Source of the DNA: Gorillibacterium sp.
GTDB lineage: Bacteria; Bacillota; Bacilli; Paenibacillales; NBRC-103111
Direction of reading: 5' to 3'
Assembly (NCBI GenBank): GCA_014380705.1
Contig: JACMJI010000310.1
Coordinates: forward strand, 1 to 5,768
DNA length: 5,768 nt
Shown: piece after piece, positions 1 through 5,768 of the stretch
How the letters are laid out: every line of letters begins with the position of its first letter
Numbering within the stretch: the stretch's first letter is position 1
Position numbers and translations under genes: made by a program
The notes under the pieces: generated by a model
Told to the model about the DNA's origin: nothing
Database searches by the model: none
The model's input: only the letters and a program-made list of their open reading frames with translations

Positions 1-25
1 CTCTTTTCCTGGTGTTGGACAAATT

Positions 26-173
26 TTTTGATAGCTAAATCGGCGCTGGAGGGCGCTCGGGAACCACTAGCGATCATTTTGCTCGCTATTATGGTCGGTG
101 CGGCCTCCTGGGGTTGCTTTTGTGGGATTTAGCGCTCATTTTGATCGCTAAATCGATGCTGGAGGGCACTCGG
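26..173. repeat. Cluster of three related palindromic intergenic repeats
   Basis: Three related units lie in this gene-free stretch. Positions 26-60 and 139-173 are direct repeats that match at 31 of 35 bases (shared core GCTAAATCG, then GCTGGAGGGC). Positions 68-88 and 130-150 match at 19 of 21 bases, with the two differences exchanged between the arms (TAGCGATC... versus TAGCGCTC...). Two of the units fold: 68-73 pairs with 83-88 (TAGCGA/TCGCTA), and 126-134 pairs perfectly with 146-154 (GATTTAGCG/CGCTAAATC), with an inner TCA/TGA pair. The first unit lacks its left arm. The T-rich loops are conserved. This resembles a dispersed REP-like or small non-autonomous element seen in intergenic regions; dispersal elsewhere in the genome is inferred and not visible here. 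I see no open reading frame in positions 1-273. Confidence 0.7.
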
Positions 174-215
174 CTAGATAAGGCAACCTCAAATCTTATA
201 AATTCTTTAATGTTA

Positions 216-259
216 ACAAAAGACAGAAGCTGCTCACTTTCGCTGCTTCTGTCTTTTGT
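216..259 (-). terminator. Rho-independent terminator, probably bidirectional, after kduD
   Basis: A perfect 15-bp inverted repeat (ACAAAAGACAGAAGC at 216-230, its complement at 245-259) encloses a 14-nt loop. The GC-rich part of the stem is flanked by A4 on one side and T4 on the other, so transcripts from either strand end in a U-rich stretch. It begins 15 bp past the kduD stop codon and closes the four-gene minus-strand operon. It would also stop any plus-strand transcript coming from the left. Confidence 0.9.
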
Positions 260-273
260 AAGATTTAATTCTG

Positions 274-1035
274 TTATCTAGCTAACCATCCTCCGTCGAC
301 TGCTAAGGTAAAACCGTTCACATACCTCGAGGCATCAGAAGCCAAGAATACGACTGGACCCGCAAGATCCTCTGGTGTTCCCCACTTTCCGTTAGGAATC
401 CGTTCAATTATACTCTTCTCACGCGCCTCATCCGCCCGGATGGGTGCTGTATTGTTCGTTGCCATATACCCTGGTGCAATAGCGTTGACGTTGATGTCAT
501 ATTTGGCCCACTCATTGGCAAGCAGACGGGTAATGCCCATTACCCCACTCTTCGAGGCGGTATAGGAAGGTACCCGGATGCCGCCTTGGAAAGAAAGCAT
601 GGAAGCAATATTAATGATCTTACCCCCACTTCCTTGACTCATAAATTGCTTTCCTGCTGCTTGGCATAAGAAGAAGACGGACTTAACATTGATATCCATC
701 ACATCGTCCCAATCCTGCTCCGTGAAATCGATAGAGTCTGCCCGACGAATTATCCCTGCATTGTTCACAAGAATATCTAGTTTGCCGAAAGTTTCCACTG
801 CCTGCGAGATAATGCTGTTGATTGGCTCAACCGACATTAAGTTCGCTTTAATACCTAGGAAACGTCTTCCCAGGGCCTTGATTTCCGCTTCGGTTTCCGG
901 CATATCAACGTAATCCACACCAACGACATCTGCACCAGCCTCCGCTAATCCCTTTGCCATGCCCTTGCCTAATCCGGTGCTTGCGCCCGTTACGATAGCG
1001 ACTTTTCCTGACAATTGAAAGCGATCTAGTATCAT
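274..1035 (-). CDS. kduD: 2-dehydro-3-deoxy-D-gluconate 5-dehydrogenase (KduD)
   Basis: A classical cytoplasmic short-chain dehydrogenase of 253 residues, the same length as Escherichia coli KduD, with which I recognise long identical blocks (for example SMLSFQGGIRVPSYTASKSG at 145-164 and the C-terminal AVDGGWLAR). The enzyme interconverts 2-dehydro-3-deoxy-D-gluconate and 2,5-diketo-3-deoxygluconate with NAD(H), a step in breakdown of pectin and other uronates. Visible motifs are the cofactor-binding TGASTGLG at 16-23, NNAG at 91-94, and the catalytic tetrad N116, S145, Y158 and K162. The ATG is preceded, seven bases away, by a very strong ribosome site (GGGGAGGAAG on the minus strand, 1043-1052). 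It is the last gene of the operon, 51 bp after the SDR gene and just before a strong terminator. The partner isomerase KduI and the KDG kinase and aldolase are not in the window. The family is certain; the physiological substrate could be a related diketo sugar acid. Confidence 0.95.
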   Translation of the reverse strand: MILDRFQLSGKVAIVTGASTGLGKGMAKGLAEAGADVVGVDYVDMPETEAEIKALGRRFLGIKANLMSVEPINSIISQAVETFGKLDILVNNAGIIRRADSIDFTEQDWDDVMDINVKSVFFLCQAAGKQFMSQGSGGKIINIASMLSFQGGIRVPSYTASKSGVMGITRLLANEWAKYDINVNAIAPGYMATNNTAPIRADEAREKSIIERIPNGKWGTPEDLAGPVVFLASDASRYVNGFTLAVDGGWLAR

Positions 1036-1086
1036 TAATAATCTTCCTCCCCTATTTAAAGATTTGTTAGATTAATTCTTCTCTTG

Positions 1087-1797
1087 TTACAATGAAAAAA
1101 ACGATTCAAACGCGATGTCGTGAAACACAATATGGTTATCCCGGGTTAGGACAAAAATCATCACCTCTACAACATCTGAAGCCTTCAAGAATTTCTCCCG
1201 GGCCACCGGTCTGTTGCCCCAGAAACCAGTATCGGTGCCACCGGGATTCAAGGTGGTTACTCTTATGTTCTGATCCTTCACTTGAAGAGCGAGCCCTTGG
1301 GAGAACATGTTAACTGCGGCTTTGGCTGAGCAATACAAAGGAGCACCCGAGTTTGCCCGTTTCGCAGCCATGGAGCCGATGTTAATGATCTGAGCTCCAC
1401 CCTCCTTGTTAGCTACCGGGATGAAATGCTTACAACAGAGAAAGGTTCCCTTTACATTCACATCCATCGTGATGTCGTACTGGTCTTCCTCCATGGCTTC
1501 AACCTTGGCAGGAATAGATACACCTGCTAAATTAACAAGAATATCTACGGGTCCATAGGTCTCTTGAGCGAGTTCAAATAGAGACTGCACCTGCTTTTCA
1601 TTCGTAACATCAACAACAGCTGCAATAACTGAAACACCTTTACCTTCATATTCAGCCTTCAATTCATTCAGTTTCTCGGCGTCATTGGAGGAAAGCACCA
1701 GCTTCACACCTTGGGATGCCAGTTCTGCCACCAGAACAGTACCCATACCCCCAGTCGAACCGATAATGACTGCTACTTTATTTTTCAAGGAAATCAA
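1087..1797 (-). CDS. Short-chain dehydrogenase/reductase, substrate unknown
   Basis: A 236-residue classical SDR, probably cytoplasmic and NAD(P)-dependent. It carries the glycine motif G13-x3-G17-M-G19, NLAG at 89-92 (where NNAG is usual), and the full catalytic set N114, S142, Y155 and K159, followed by the NPGGTDT segment at 184-190 that helps bind the cofactor. Family members include 3-oxoacyl-ACP reductases and many sugar and polyol dehydrogenases; the sequence does not tell which. The C-terminus (VFHDIAFESF) looks intact. The start is a TTG placed nine bases after AGAAGGAG; an ATG seven bases upstream is in another frame. It lies 22 bp after the zinc dehydrogenase gene and 51 bp before kduD, so it is almost certainly cotranscribed. 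By context it probably oxidises or reduces an intermediate of the same sugar-acid route. Confidence 0.85.
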   Translation of the reverse strand: MISLKNKVAVIIGSTGGMGTVLVAELASQGVKLVLSSNDAEKLNELKAEYEGKGVSVIAAVVDVTNEKQVQSLFELAQETYGPVDILVNLAGVSIPAKVEAMEEDQYDITMDVNVKGTFLCCKHFIPVANKEGGAQIINIGSMAAKRANSGAPLYCSAKAAVNMFSQGLALQVKDQNIRVTTLNPGGTDTGFWGNRPVAREKFLKASDVVEVMIFVLTRDNHIVFHDIAFESFFSL

Positions 1798-1806
1798 ATT
1801 TCATCT

Positions 1807-1814
1807 CTCCTTCT
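1807..1814 (-). promoter_or_regulatory. Ribosome binding site that selects a TTG start for the SDR gene
   Basis: The minus strand reads AGAAGGAG here. It is nine bases from the TTG at 1797, a normal spacing, but only two bases from an ATG at 1804-1802. That ATG opens an out-of-frame run of eight codons (MKFDFLEK, then stop). Spacing and frame both favour the TTG. Confidence 0.7.
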
Positions 1815-1819
1815 AATTT

Positions 1820-2851
1820 TTAATAGGTTAATAATATCTTGCCCAAATTCTCACCGCGGATCATCTTTTTAATTGCTTCTCCCGCCTTCTCTAAGGGCAT
1901 GGTATCACTAATTATTCTCTCTAAGTCATACTGCTTGGTTTCGACGATTTCCTCCAGCATGCGAACCGTACGAGTGAAGTCCTGAAACGTATACACGCGG
2001 CTGCCGACAATCGTTAACTCCTTGAAAATTGTCTTGATCACATCGAATTCTGGGCGCTTGTGAGGGAAGCCCACGAAGACGATTGTTCCTCGAATGGCAC
2101 ATAAATCCGTTGCGCTCAATAATCCAACTTGGGATCCGGAAACCTCGAAGACCACATCATAGCCGGCTTCTTCTGTGATTTCGCTGGACAGGGCCGCGAC
2201 ATCCTCTTGGGTAGGGTTGATGGCTTCGAATCCGAAGGATTTTATTATGTCGATACGAGCCTCGTTTAATTCAGTGAACACAACACGTTCCGCTCCACAG
2301 CGTTTGGCCACAATTCCGACGATCAAACCGATTGGACCTCCACCGATAATCAGGACTTTGTCACCAGCCTTGGTTCCGGCCCGCTGATTGACATGGAAAC
2401 CAACCGCAAAGGGCTCGGTCAGGGCTGCGACTCGGTCGTTAATGGAATCCTTCAACTTGATAACCTTAGCAGCGGGCACCTTTACATAATCTGCAAATCC
2501 GCCATTCGAATGAATACCTAGCAGCTTCAGCGACCGGCATACATGCCAATTGCCTGCACGACAAGCAGCGCAATCCCCACAACTGATAAGTGGTTCAACA
2601 ACCACCCGGTCACCTTGCTTTAGATCATGACGTTTAGTCGAATTGACCCTCTCCACGACTCCGGTGAACTCATGTCCTAAGATGACAGGCGTTTTAGCCG
2701 TGGGATGGCTCCCCTTGTAGATGGTTACGTCCGAGCCACAGACGCCAGAATATTTAACTTTGATCAATACTTCCTCATCACCCAGTACAGGTACAGGTAC
2801 GTCCACGATTTCGATCTGCTCCCATTGATTCAATACCGCTGCCTTCATCAT
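1820..2851 (-). CDS. Zinc-dependent medium-chain alcohol/polyol dehydrogenase
   Basis: A 343-residue cytoplasmic medium-chain dehydrogenase of the threonine, sorbitol, galactitol and butanediol dehydrogenase group. The GroES-like N-terminal domain has likely catalytic zinc ligands C38 (in VCGSD), H60-E61 (in GHEFTG) and E146 (in LTEPFAV). The four-cysteine structural zinc site is complete: C91, C94, C97 and C105. A Rossmann domain follows with GGGPIG at 170-175, and acidic E194 at the end of the second strand suggests NAD rather than NADP. Length is normal. Two consecutive ATG codons open the frame; the AGGGGG ribosome site is seven bases from the first. It sits 29 bp after the RraA-family gene and 22 bp before the SDR gene. 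It probably oxidises a secondary hydroxyl of a sugar, sugar acid or polyol. Names such as L-threonine 3-dehydrogenase are often given to such proteins by similarity and should not be trusted here. Confidence 0.87.
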   Translation of the reverse strand: MMKAAVLNQWEQIEIVDVPVPVLGDEEVLIKVKYSGVCGSDVTIYKGSHPTAKTPVILGHEFTGVVERVNSTKRHDLKQGDRVVVEPLISCGDCAACRAGNWHVCRSLKLLGIHSNGGFADYVKVPAAKVIKLKDSINDRVAALTEPFAVGFHVNQRAGTKAGDKVLIIGGGPIGLIVGIVAKRCGAERVVFTELNEARIDIIKSFGFEAINPTQEDVAALSSEITEEAGYDVVFEVSGSQVGLLSATDLCAIRGTIVFVGFPHKRPEFDVIKTIFKELTIVGSRVYTFQDFTRTVRMLEEIVETKQYDLERIISDTMPLEKAGEAIKKMIRGENLGKILLTY

Positions 2852-2880
2852 TTTATTTCCCCCTATTTATGAATCTATGA

Positions 2881-3588
2881 TTAAAAATAGCCACCGCGCT
2901 TGACAATTTCCGTAGGTGTAAGACCATCGACAACCATTTGCTTAATTTCTTTCTCATTCTCTTTGATGTATTCCGCTTTAAGCAGCACATCGTAAGCGAG
3001 GTTTCGGGGCACCACAATAACACCGTCGATATCGCCTAAAATCACATCACCTGGAAAAATGATCACATCTCCCAGCTTCACAGGCATCTGCCAACCGATC
3101 ATCCGGAAGCGGCCCAACATCCCATTTGACGTTCTGTATTTACAGAAAACAGGGAAGTTCTGCTCGAGAATTTTATCTGTATCGCGCACTCCCCCATCCA
3201 CGATAGCCCCTCTGCAACCCCTGCGCATAGAGGCCATGGTCATGATCTCCCCCCATTGAGCAGATTCATCATCACCGCTTGTATCCCAAACACAGACTGA
3301 ATTATCGTAAAGCTCCTCCAGCATCTTGGCCCGTTGTTCCATCTCACTAGACACGGTCAGATTCTTCGAACCTTTGACCGTAAAAGCGATTCCAGCTACC
3401 TTCATATCGTCGCGAAGCGGAAGGATTCCATTAGGCAACGTCTGGTACACATATCCGAACTCCCGCAGCACATCGTTTACGGCCGCTGTGAATACTTGCT
3501 CATACCGATCACAGATTTCCTTGTCGGTAATAGGCAATTCAATAATTTCATGCTGTTCGCGTGTTGCTATGAACTGATCCAAATCCAT
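2881..3588 (-). CDS. RraA-family protein, possible 2-oxo-acid aldolase
   Basis: A 235-residue protein of the RraA / HMG (4-hydroxy-4-methyl-2-oxoglutarate) aldolase / dimethylmenaquinone-methyltransferase-like family. The core reads WGEIMTMASMRRGCRGAIVDGG (112-133) followed by V-R135-D136, then GDVILGDIDGVIVVP (180-194). In characterised members the RD pair sits at the metal and active site. About 60 residues precede the usual core start, so it is longer than E. coli RraA (about 160 residues), as in many catabolic paralogues. Some family members release pyruvate from 4-hydroxy-2-oxo acids; E. coli RraA instead inhibits RNase E. The operon position (first gene, followed by two dehydrogenases and kduD) argues for a metabolic role, inferred to be retro-aldol cleavage of a keto-deoxy sugar acid. 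The ATG is preceded by a modest AGAGG. The annotation as an RNase regulator would be misleading. Confidence 0.85.
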   Translation of the reverse strand: MDLDQFIATREQHEIIELPITDKEICDRYEQVFTAAVNDVLREFGYVYQTLPNGILPLRDDMKVAGIAFTVKGSKNLTVSSEMEQRAKMLEELYDNSVCVWDTSGDDESAQWGEIMTMASMRRGCRGAIVDGGVRDTDKILEQNFPVFCKYRTSNGMLGRFRMIGWQMPVKLGDVIIFPGDVILGDIDGVIVVPRNLAYDVLLKAEYIKENEKEIKQMVVDGLTPTEIVKRGGYF

Positions 3589-3624
3589 AATTACGCCTCT
3601 ATTCCTTGTTAGCTAAAATGTATG

Positions 3625-3646
3625 ATTACGATCCTAATGATGTAAT
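3625..3646. promoter_or_regulatory. Imperfect palindrome over the operon start point, possible operator
   Basis: ATTAC (3625-3629) and GTAAT (3642-3646) are inverted, with an inner ATC/GAT pair (3631-3633 and 3639-3641), giving eight paired bases with one unpaired G and a five-base centre. It overlaps the operon's predicted -10 box and transcription start, where a repressor would block initiation. The role is inferred; such AT-rich palindromes also occur by chance. Confidence 0.3.
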
Positions 3647-3673
3647 TATAAGACAATCAAACCTTATCCTCCA
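3645..3673 (-). promoter_or_regulatory. Predicted promoter of the RraA-to-kduD operon, weak -35
   Basis: On the minus strand a perfect TATAAT (3650-3645) lies 17 bp after TGGAGG (3673-3668), which matches the sigma-A -35 consensus at only three of six bases. A good -10 with a poor -35 is typical of promoters that need an activator, which fits the divergently encoded AraC-family protein. Transcription would start near 3638, about 50 bases before the first gene. Confidence 0.6.
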
Positions 3674-3709
3674 TGCACTTTGGAAGGTATCTTTTATCCG
3701 ATTCGCTTA

Positions 3710-3739
3710 TGGACATTTAGTCGACAAGAGCGTTATAAT
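3710..3739 (+). promoter_or_regulatory. Predicted sigma-A promoter of the AraC-family regulator gene
   Basis: TGGACA (3710-3715, one base off consensus) and a perfect TATAAT (3734-3739) are separated by 18 bp. Transcription would start around 3746, about 40 bases before the ATG. A 14-base palindrome, ACGAAGCTTTTCGT at 3751-3764, lies in the short leader just before the ribosome site AAAGGA (3768-3773). The near-consensus boxes suggest steady expression of the regulator without an activator. Confidence 0.7.
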
Positions 3740-3784
3740 GAACTTTAGATACGAAGCTTTTCGTTAGAAAGGAATGAGCTGTGC

Positions 3785-4567
3785 ATGTATGATTTCATCG
3801 TCACCGATATCAGTTACGTACTCGAGAGACAACCCAATCCCGAATGGCGAATAGGTGAAATTAACAACCACACACATCATATTTTGGCCATCGCGGTAAG
3901 TGGCAAAGCCCATTATGATATTGAAGGAACACAATATACAGTTAGCAAGGGAGATCTCTTGTATTACCAGAAGAATGTAACTCATTCTGGGTATAGCGAT
4001 GCTGAAGATCCCTGGAGTTTCTACACCGTCGCCTTCGATTTAGAAAGTCCCTCAGGGGAGGCGGGGTTTCCCGCTCATTATTGTGGCATTATTCATACAC
4101 CGTTCTATCACAAGATCATTGAGTTGTTTAGTGATTTAAGCCAAGCATGGACGGGTAAGAAGCCCGGTCATTTGCTTCGTTGCCGCAGCTTGGTCATGGA
4201 TATTTTGTACCAGATGGTACGGACTCGGACCTTCTCCTTGCCCAATTCCCCGCACACACCGGCCATTGAGAACGTAATCAATCTGATGCAGGTAAATTAC
4301 AACCTCAGCTATAGTGTTCAAGAATTGGCGACCTTAGCCGGGCTCAGCCCCTCTCATTTCCGATTAATCTTCAAGAAGGTGACCGGCGTATCGCTATTGG
4401 ATTATCAGAACCGGATTAAGCTTGGTAAAGCCAAAGATTTGTTATTAAGCGGCGATTGCAACGTAACAGAAGCTGCCTCACAGACTGGATTTGGCAATGT
4501 GTATTATTTCAGTCGCCTTTTTAAGCAAGTCATGAATGTTAGCCCTTCATATTACCTGCGTAAATAA
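3785..4567 (+). CDS. AraC-family transcriptional regulator with cupin sensor domain
   Basis: A 260-residue DNA-binding protein, cytoplasmic, in the usual AraC size range. The N-terminal part (about 29-86) is a cupin-type ligand-binding domain, seen in HHILAIAVSGKAHYDIEG and the following GDLLYYQKNVTHSG. The C-terminal part (161-260) is the AraC double helix-turn-helix: the first at about 177-198 (SVQELATLAGLSPSHF...), the second at about 226-248, ending in the family signature GFGNVYYFSRLFK...SPSYYLRK. It is read divergently from the catabolic operon across a 196-bp gap, the usual arrangement for a local activator. It is therefore likely to sense a sugar-type ligand and switch on the operon; the ligand is unknown. 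The ATG is 11 bases after AAAGGA, slightly long but acceptable, and no better in-frame start lies upstream. Confidence 0.93.
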   Translation: MYDFIVTDISYVLERQPNPEWRIGEINNHTHHILAIAVSGKAHYDIEGTQYTVSKGDLLYYQKNVTHSGYSDAEDPWSFYTVAFDLESPSGEAGFPAHYCGIIHTPFYHKIIELFSDLSQAWTGKKPGHLLRCRSLVMDILYQMVRTRTFSLPNSPHTPAIENVINLMQVNYNLSYSVQELATLAGLSPSHFRLIFKKVTGVSLLDYQNRIKLGKAKDLLLSGDCNVTEAASQTGFGNVYYFSRLFKQVMNVSPSYYLRK

Positions 4568-4589
4568 TATCGAAGGGACTGTTATCGTC

Positions 4590-4611
4590 ATACAACAGCG
4601 TTATACAACAG
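4590..4611. repeat. Short tandem direct repeat
   Basis: ATACAACAG occurs at 4590-4598 and again at 4603-4611, offset by 13 bp, just downstream of the regulator gene. The second copy runs into the left arm of the following hairpin. It may be a small local duplication; no function is evident. Confidence 0.4.
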
Positions 4612-4657
4612 GGATCACCCCCTCCTGCCTGATCAGCTGGAAGATGGCGATCCCTGT
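4608..4657 (+). terminator. Hairpin after the regulator gene, weak terminator candidate
   Basis: ACAGGGATC (4608-4616) pairs perfectly with GATCCCTGT (4649-4657) around a 32-base loop that contains the palindrome CTGATCAG. It lies 40 bp after the AraC-type stop codon and between two converging genes, where a terminator is expected. The loop is long and the following sequence (ATAAGTTATTTG) is only moderately T-rich, so efficiency is doubtful. Confidence 0.5.
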
Positions 4658-4679
4658 ATAAGTTATTTGAATAGATACA

Positions 4680-5285
4680 CTACAGAAACAGATGACTTCT
4701 TAAGGTCTCCACCATTTCTTTATGGAGATTTCATACGAGATCTCTGGCAATGATAGCTTTTTCCTTTGACTCTTCTGGGTTCATGGCAAGGTTCAAAACC
4801 CTAGGGACAATTTGAGACATTTCCTCTTCCTTATCCATATCGAATAGCCAATCCCCAAGACCTATATCCTGCCACATATAACCCTTGCTAGACTGTTCCT
4901 CCCAACGACACACAATTGCAGGAATTCCGTTTCCTATACACATGATGGGTGAATGCATCTCGCTTCCAAAGAGTCCAGCTGAGCGAATATATACACTTAA
5001 TGCCTCATCTGTTAGCCAAAAAGTCTCTTTCCAGACAACTTGGGATTGCACATCGTCAGGTAGCTTATTGTAAAGCAATTCCTTAGTGAGCCTCATCTGA
5101 GTCTTATCCTCTGGACAAATCAATACTTTGAGTTTGGTTTTTCTGACTACTTCGATGATCGCTTGTCTCAAAGCTGCATGGTCATGTTCCTTCATTTCTT
5201 CATTAAATAAGTGCTTTTCTTGGTTGAACGGTACATCCTTGGCTTCCCAAAAAGGAGTAAATCTGTATCTAGAAGGTATTTGCAT
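4680..5285 (-). pseudogene. Polysaccharide pyruvyl transferase, C-terminal remnant with in-frame stop
   Basis: The longest open stretch (4731-5285) encodes 184 residues that I recognise as the C-terminal half of a polysaccharide pyruvyl transferase family protein, which is normally close to 400 residues. Landmarks are [10 protein letters not shown] (55-64), the family's SEMHSP segment (108-113) followed by [12 protein letters not shown] (117-128), and [10 protein letters not shown] (140-149). Intact members transfer pyruvyl groups onto cell-surface glycans or act on related sugar substrates. Two defects are visible. The N-terminal half is absent: the first recognisable residues ([11 protein letters not shown]) begin at the only ATG, which has no ribosome site and abuts the hairpin of the next gene. 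A TGA at 4731-4733 interrupts what reads as one helix (ARDLV, stop, NLHKEMVETLRSHLFL) before a second stop at 4680-4682; relatives as I recall them carry an arginine near this point. I judge it a dead fragment; a sequencing error could explain the TGA but not the missing half. Confidence 0.75.
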
Positions 5286-5295
5286 TATCGAAACA

Positions 5296-5342
5296 TAACA
5301 GAGTGATTCGTATGGCGAACAGCCAACACAACCACTCTGTTA
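5296..5342 (-). terminator. Hairpin terminator after the solute-binding protein gene
   Basis: Bases 5296-5308 and 5330-5342 form a 13-bp stem around AACAGAGTG/CACTCTGTT. Its single imperfection is a G-U pair in minus-strand RNA but an A-C mismatch in plus-strand RNA, so it favours the minus direction. A short inner TGGC/GCCA stem lies in the loop. It starts 20 bp after the stop codon. The following TGTTTCG is a weak T-tract. Confidence 0.65.
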
Positions 5343-5362
5343 ATGTTTCAGCTATTTAATTT

Positions 5363-5768
5363 TTACTTCGTGCCAAACAATTCCTTATAACTGGCTTCTT
5401 TTTCGACAAGGATCTTCTTTAGAGTCGAATCATTCTTCATTTTTTCAACAAATTTGTCCCAATCTTCAATCGTTGCTTTACCCATAATCACACTAATCTT
5501 TAGATCTTGAAATTTCTTGCCAATTTCTGTTCCAAATTTGACATCCGTCTCTGAAGATACACCGCTGTTGTTAACAAACACACCATATTTCAGTCGATCT
5601 TCAATTACCTTCTTATCACGCTCAAAATATTCTGTAGGATATCCAGGAGCAGGTAAAATACGGCTGTATGGGTTTACATTTGTCCAGATATTGCTAAGTG
5701 ATTTACCAGCGATTTTTGCAAACTCATCATTGGTTACTTTAACGCCATCTACAACTGTAAAATGAATA
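5363..5768 (-). CDS. Extracellular solute-binding protein, C-terminal part
   Basis: The frame stays open from the stop at 5363-5365 to the right edge, giving 134 visible C-terminal residues; the start, the expected lipoprotein signal peptide and most of the protein lie outside the window. The reading WTNVNPYSRILPAPGYPTEYFERD and the end KISVIMGKATIEDWDKFVEKMKNDSTLKKILVEKEASYKEL match the C-terminal pattern of YtcQ/LplA-type family 1 binding proteins, which are common in Paenibacillus and deliver oligosaccharides to ABC importers. A GTG at 5579-5581 could be taken for a start, but the coding frame and family pattern clearly continue upstream of it. It is followed by its own hairpin and separated from the operon by the regulator and the decayed gene, so a shared substrate with the kduD operon is only a suggestion. 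Confidence 0.85.
   Translation of the reverse strand, partial: IHFTVVDGVKVTNDEFAKIAGKSLSNIWTNVNPYSRILPAPGYPTEYFERDKKVIEDRLKYGVFVNNSGVSSETDVKFGTEIGKKFQDLKISVIMGKATIEDWDKFVEKMKNDSTLKKILVEKEASYKELFGTK

Noticed and set aside
26..173. Possible CRISPR array
   Set aside because: The units are unequal in spacing (51 and 62 bp between loops), imperfect, partly truncated and too few, and no cas gene is near.
689..913. Plus-strand open frame of 74 codons
   Set aside because: It lies wholly antisense to kduD, has no ribosome site and no recognisable protein features.
1092..1313. Plus-strand open frame of 73 codons
   Set aside because: It is antisense to the C-terminal part of the SDR gene, whose catalytic motifs and intact end are clear.
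3326..3612. Two overlapping plus-strand open frames opposite the RraA-family gene
   Set aside because: Both are shadows of a well-conserved gene; neither has a promoter or ribosome site.
3764..3985. Minus-strand open frame between the regulator and the operon
   Set aside because: It overlaps the start of the AraC-type gene in antisense and has no ribosome site.
4731..4733. TGA read as selenocysteine
   Set aside because: No SECIS-like hairpin directly follows it, the position is not a known redox site in this family, and the gene is already truncated.
5517..5768. Plus-strand open frame at the right edge
   Set aside because: It is opposite the solute-binding protein, whose frame is continuous and matches its family.

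Overview
The window looks like chromosomal DNA from a low-to-moderate GC member of the Bacillota, most likely Paenibacillus or a close relative. This is an inference. It rests on strong GGAGG-type ribosome sites, sigma-A style promoters, U-tailed hairpin terminators, a YtcQ/LplA-type solute-binding protein and a polysaccharide pyruvyl transferase remnant of a type I associate with that group.

Layout. Positions 1-273 have no gene. They hold a small cluster of related palindromic repeats (about 26-173) and a perfect 15-bp hairpin terminator (216-259). Positions 274-3588 carry four minus-strand genes with gaps of only 22-51 bp, evidently one operon read from right to left: an RraA-family protein (first gene), a zinc-dependent medium-chain dehydrogenase, a short-chain dehydrogenase (SDR), and kduD (last gene). 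Positions 3589-3784 are a divergent control region with a promoter on each strand. An AraC-family regulator with a cupin sensor domain (3785-4567, plus strand) faces away from the operon and is its likely local regulator. Positions 4568-4679 contain a hairpin. Positions 4680-5285 (minus) are the decayed C-terminal half of a polysaccharide pyruvyl transferase, lacking its N-terminal half and interrupted by an in-frame TGA. Positions 5363-5768 (minus) are the C-terminal part of an extracellular sugar-type solute-binding protein, which continues past the window edge and is followed by its own hairpin terminator.

How it may work together. KduD interconverts 2-dehydro-3-deoxy-gluconate (KDG) and its 5-keto form in pectin and other uronate breakdown. 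It is encoded here with two further oxidoreductases and an RraA-type protein whose family includes pyruvate-releasing aldolases. No kduI, kdgK or kdgA is visible. The set therefore suggests catabolism of a sugar acid or sugar derivative by successive oxidation/reduction and possibly a direct retro-aldol cleavage, under AraC-type control, but the actual substrate cannot be read from the sequence. I see no defence system, CRISPR array, insertion sequence or RNA gene. The most unusual items are the gene combination, the decayed transferase and the repeat cluster.
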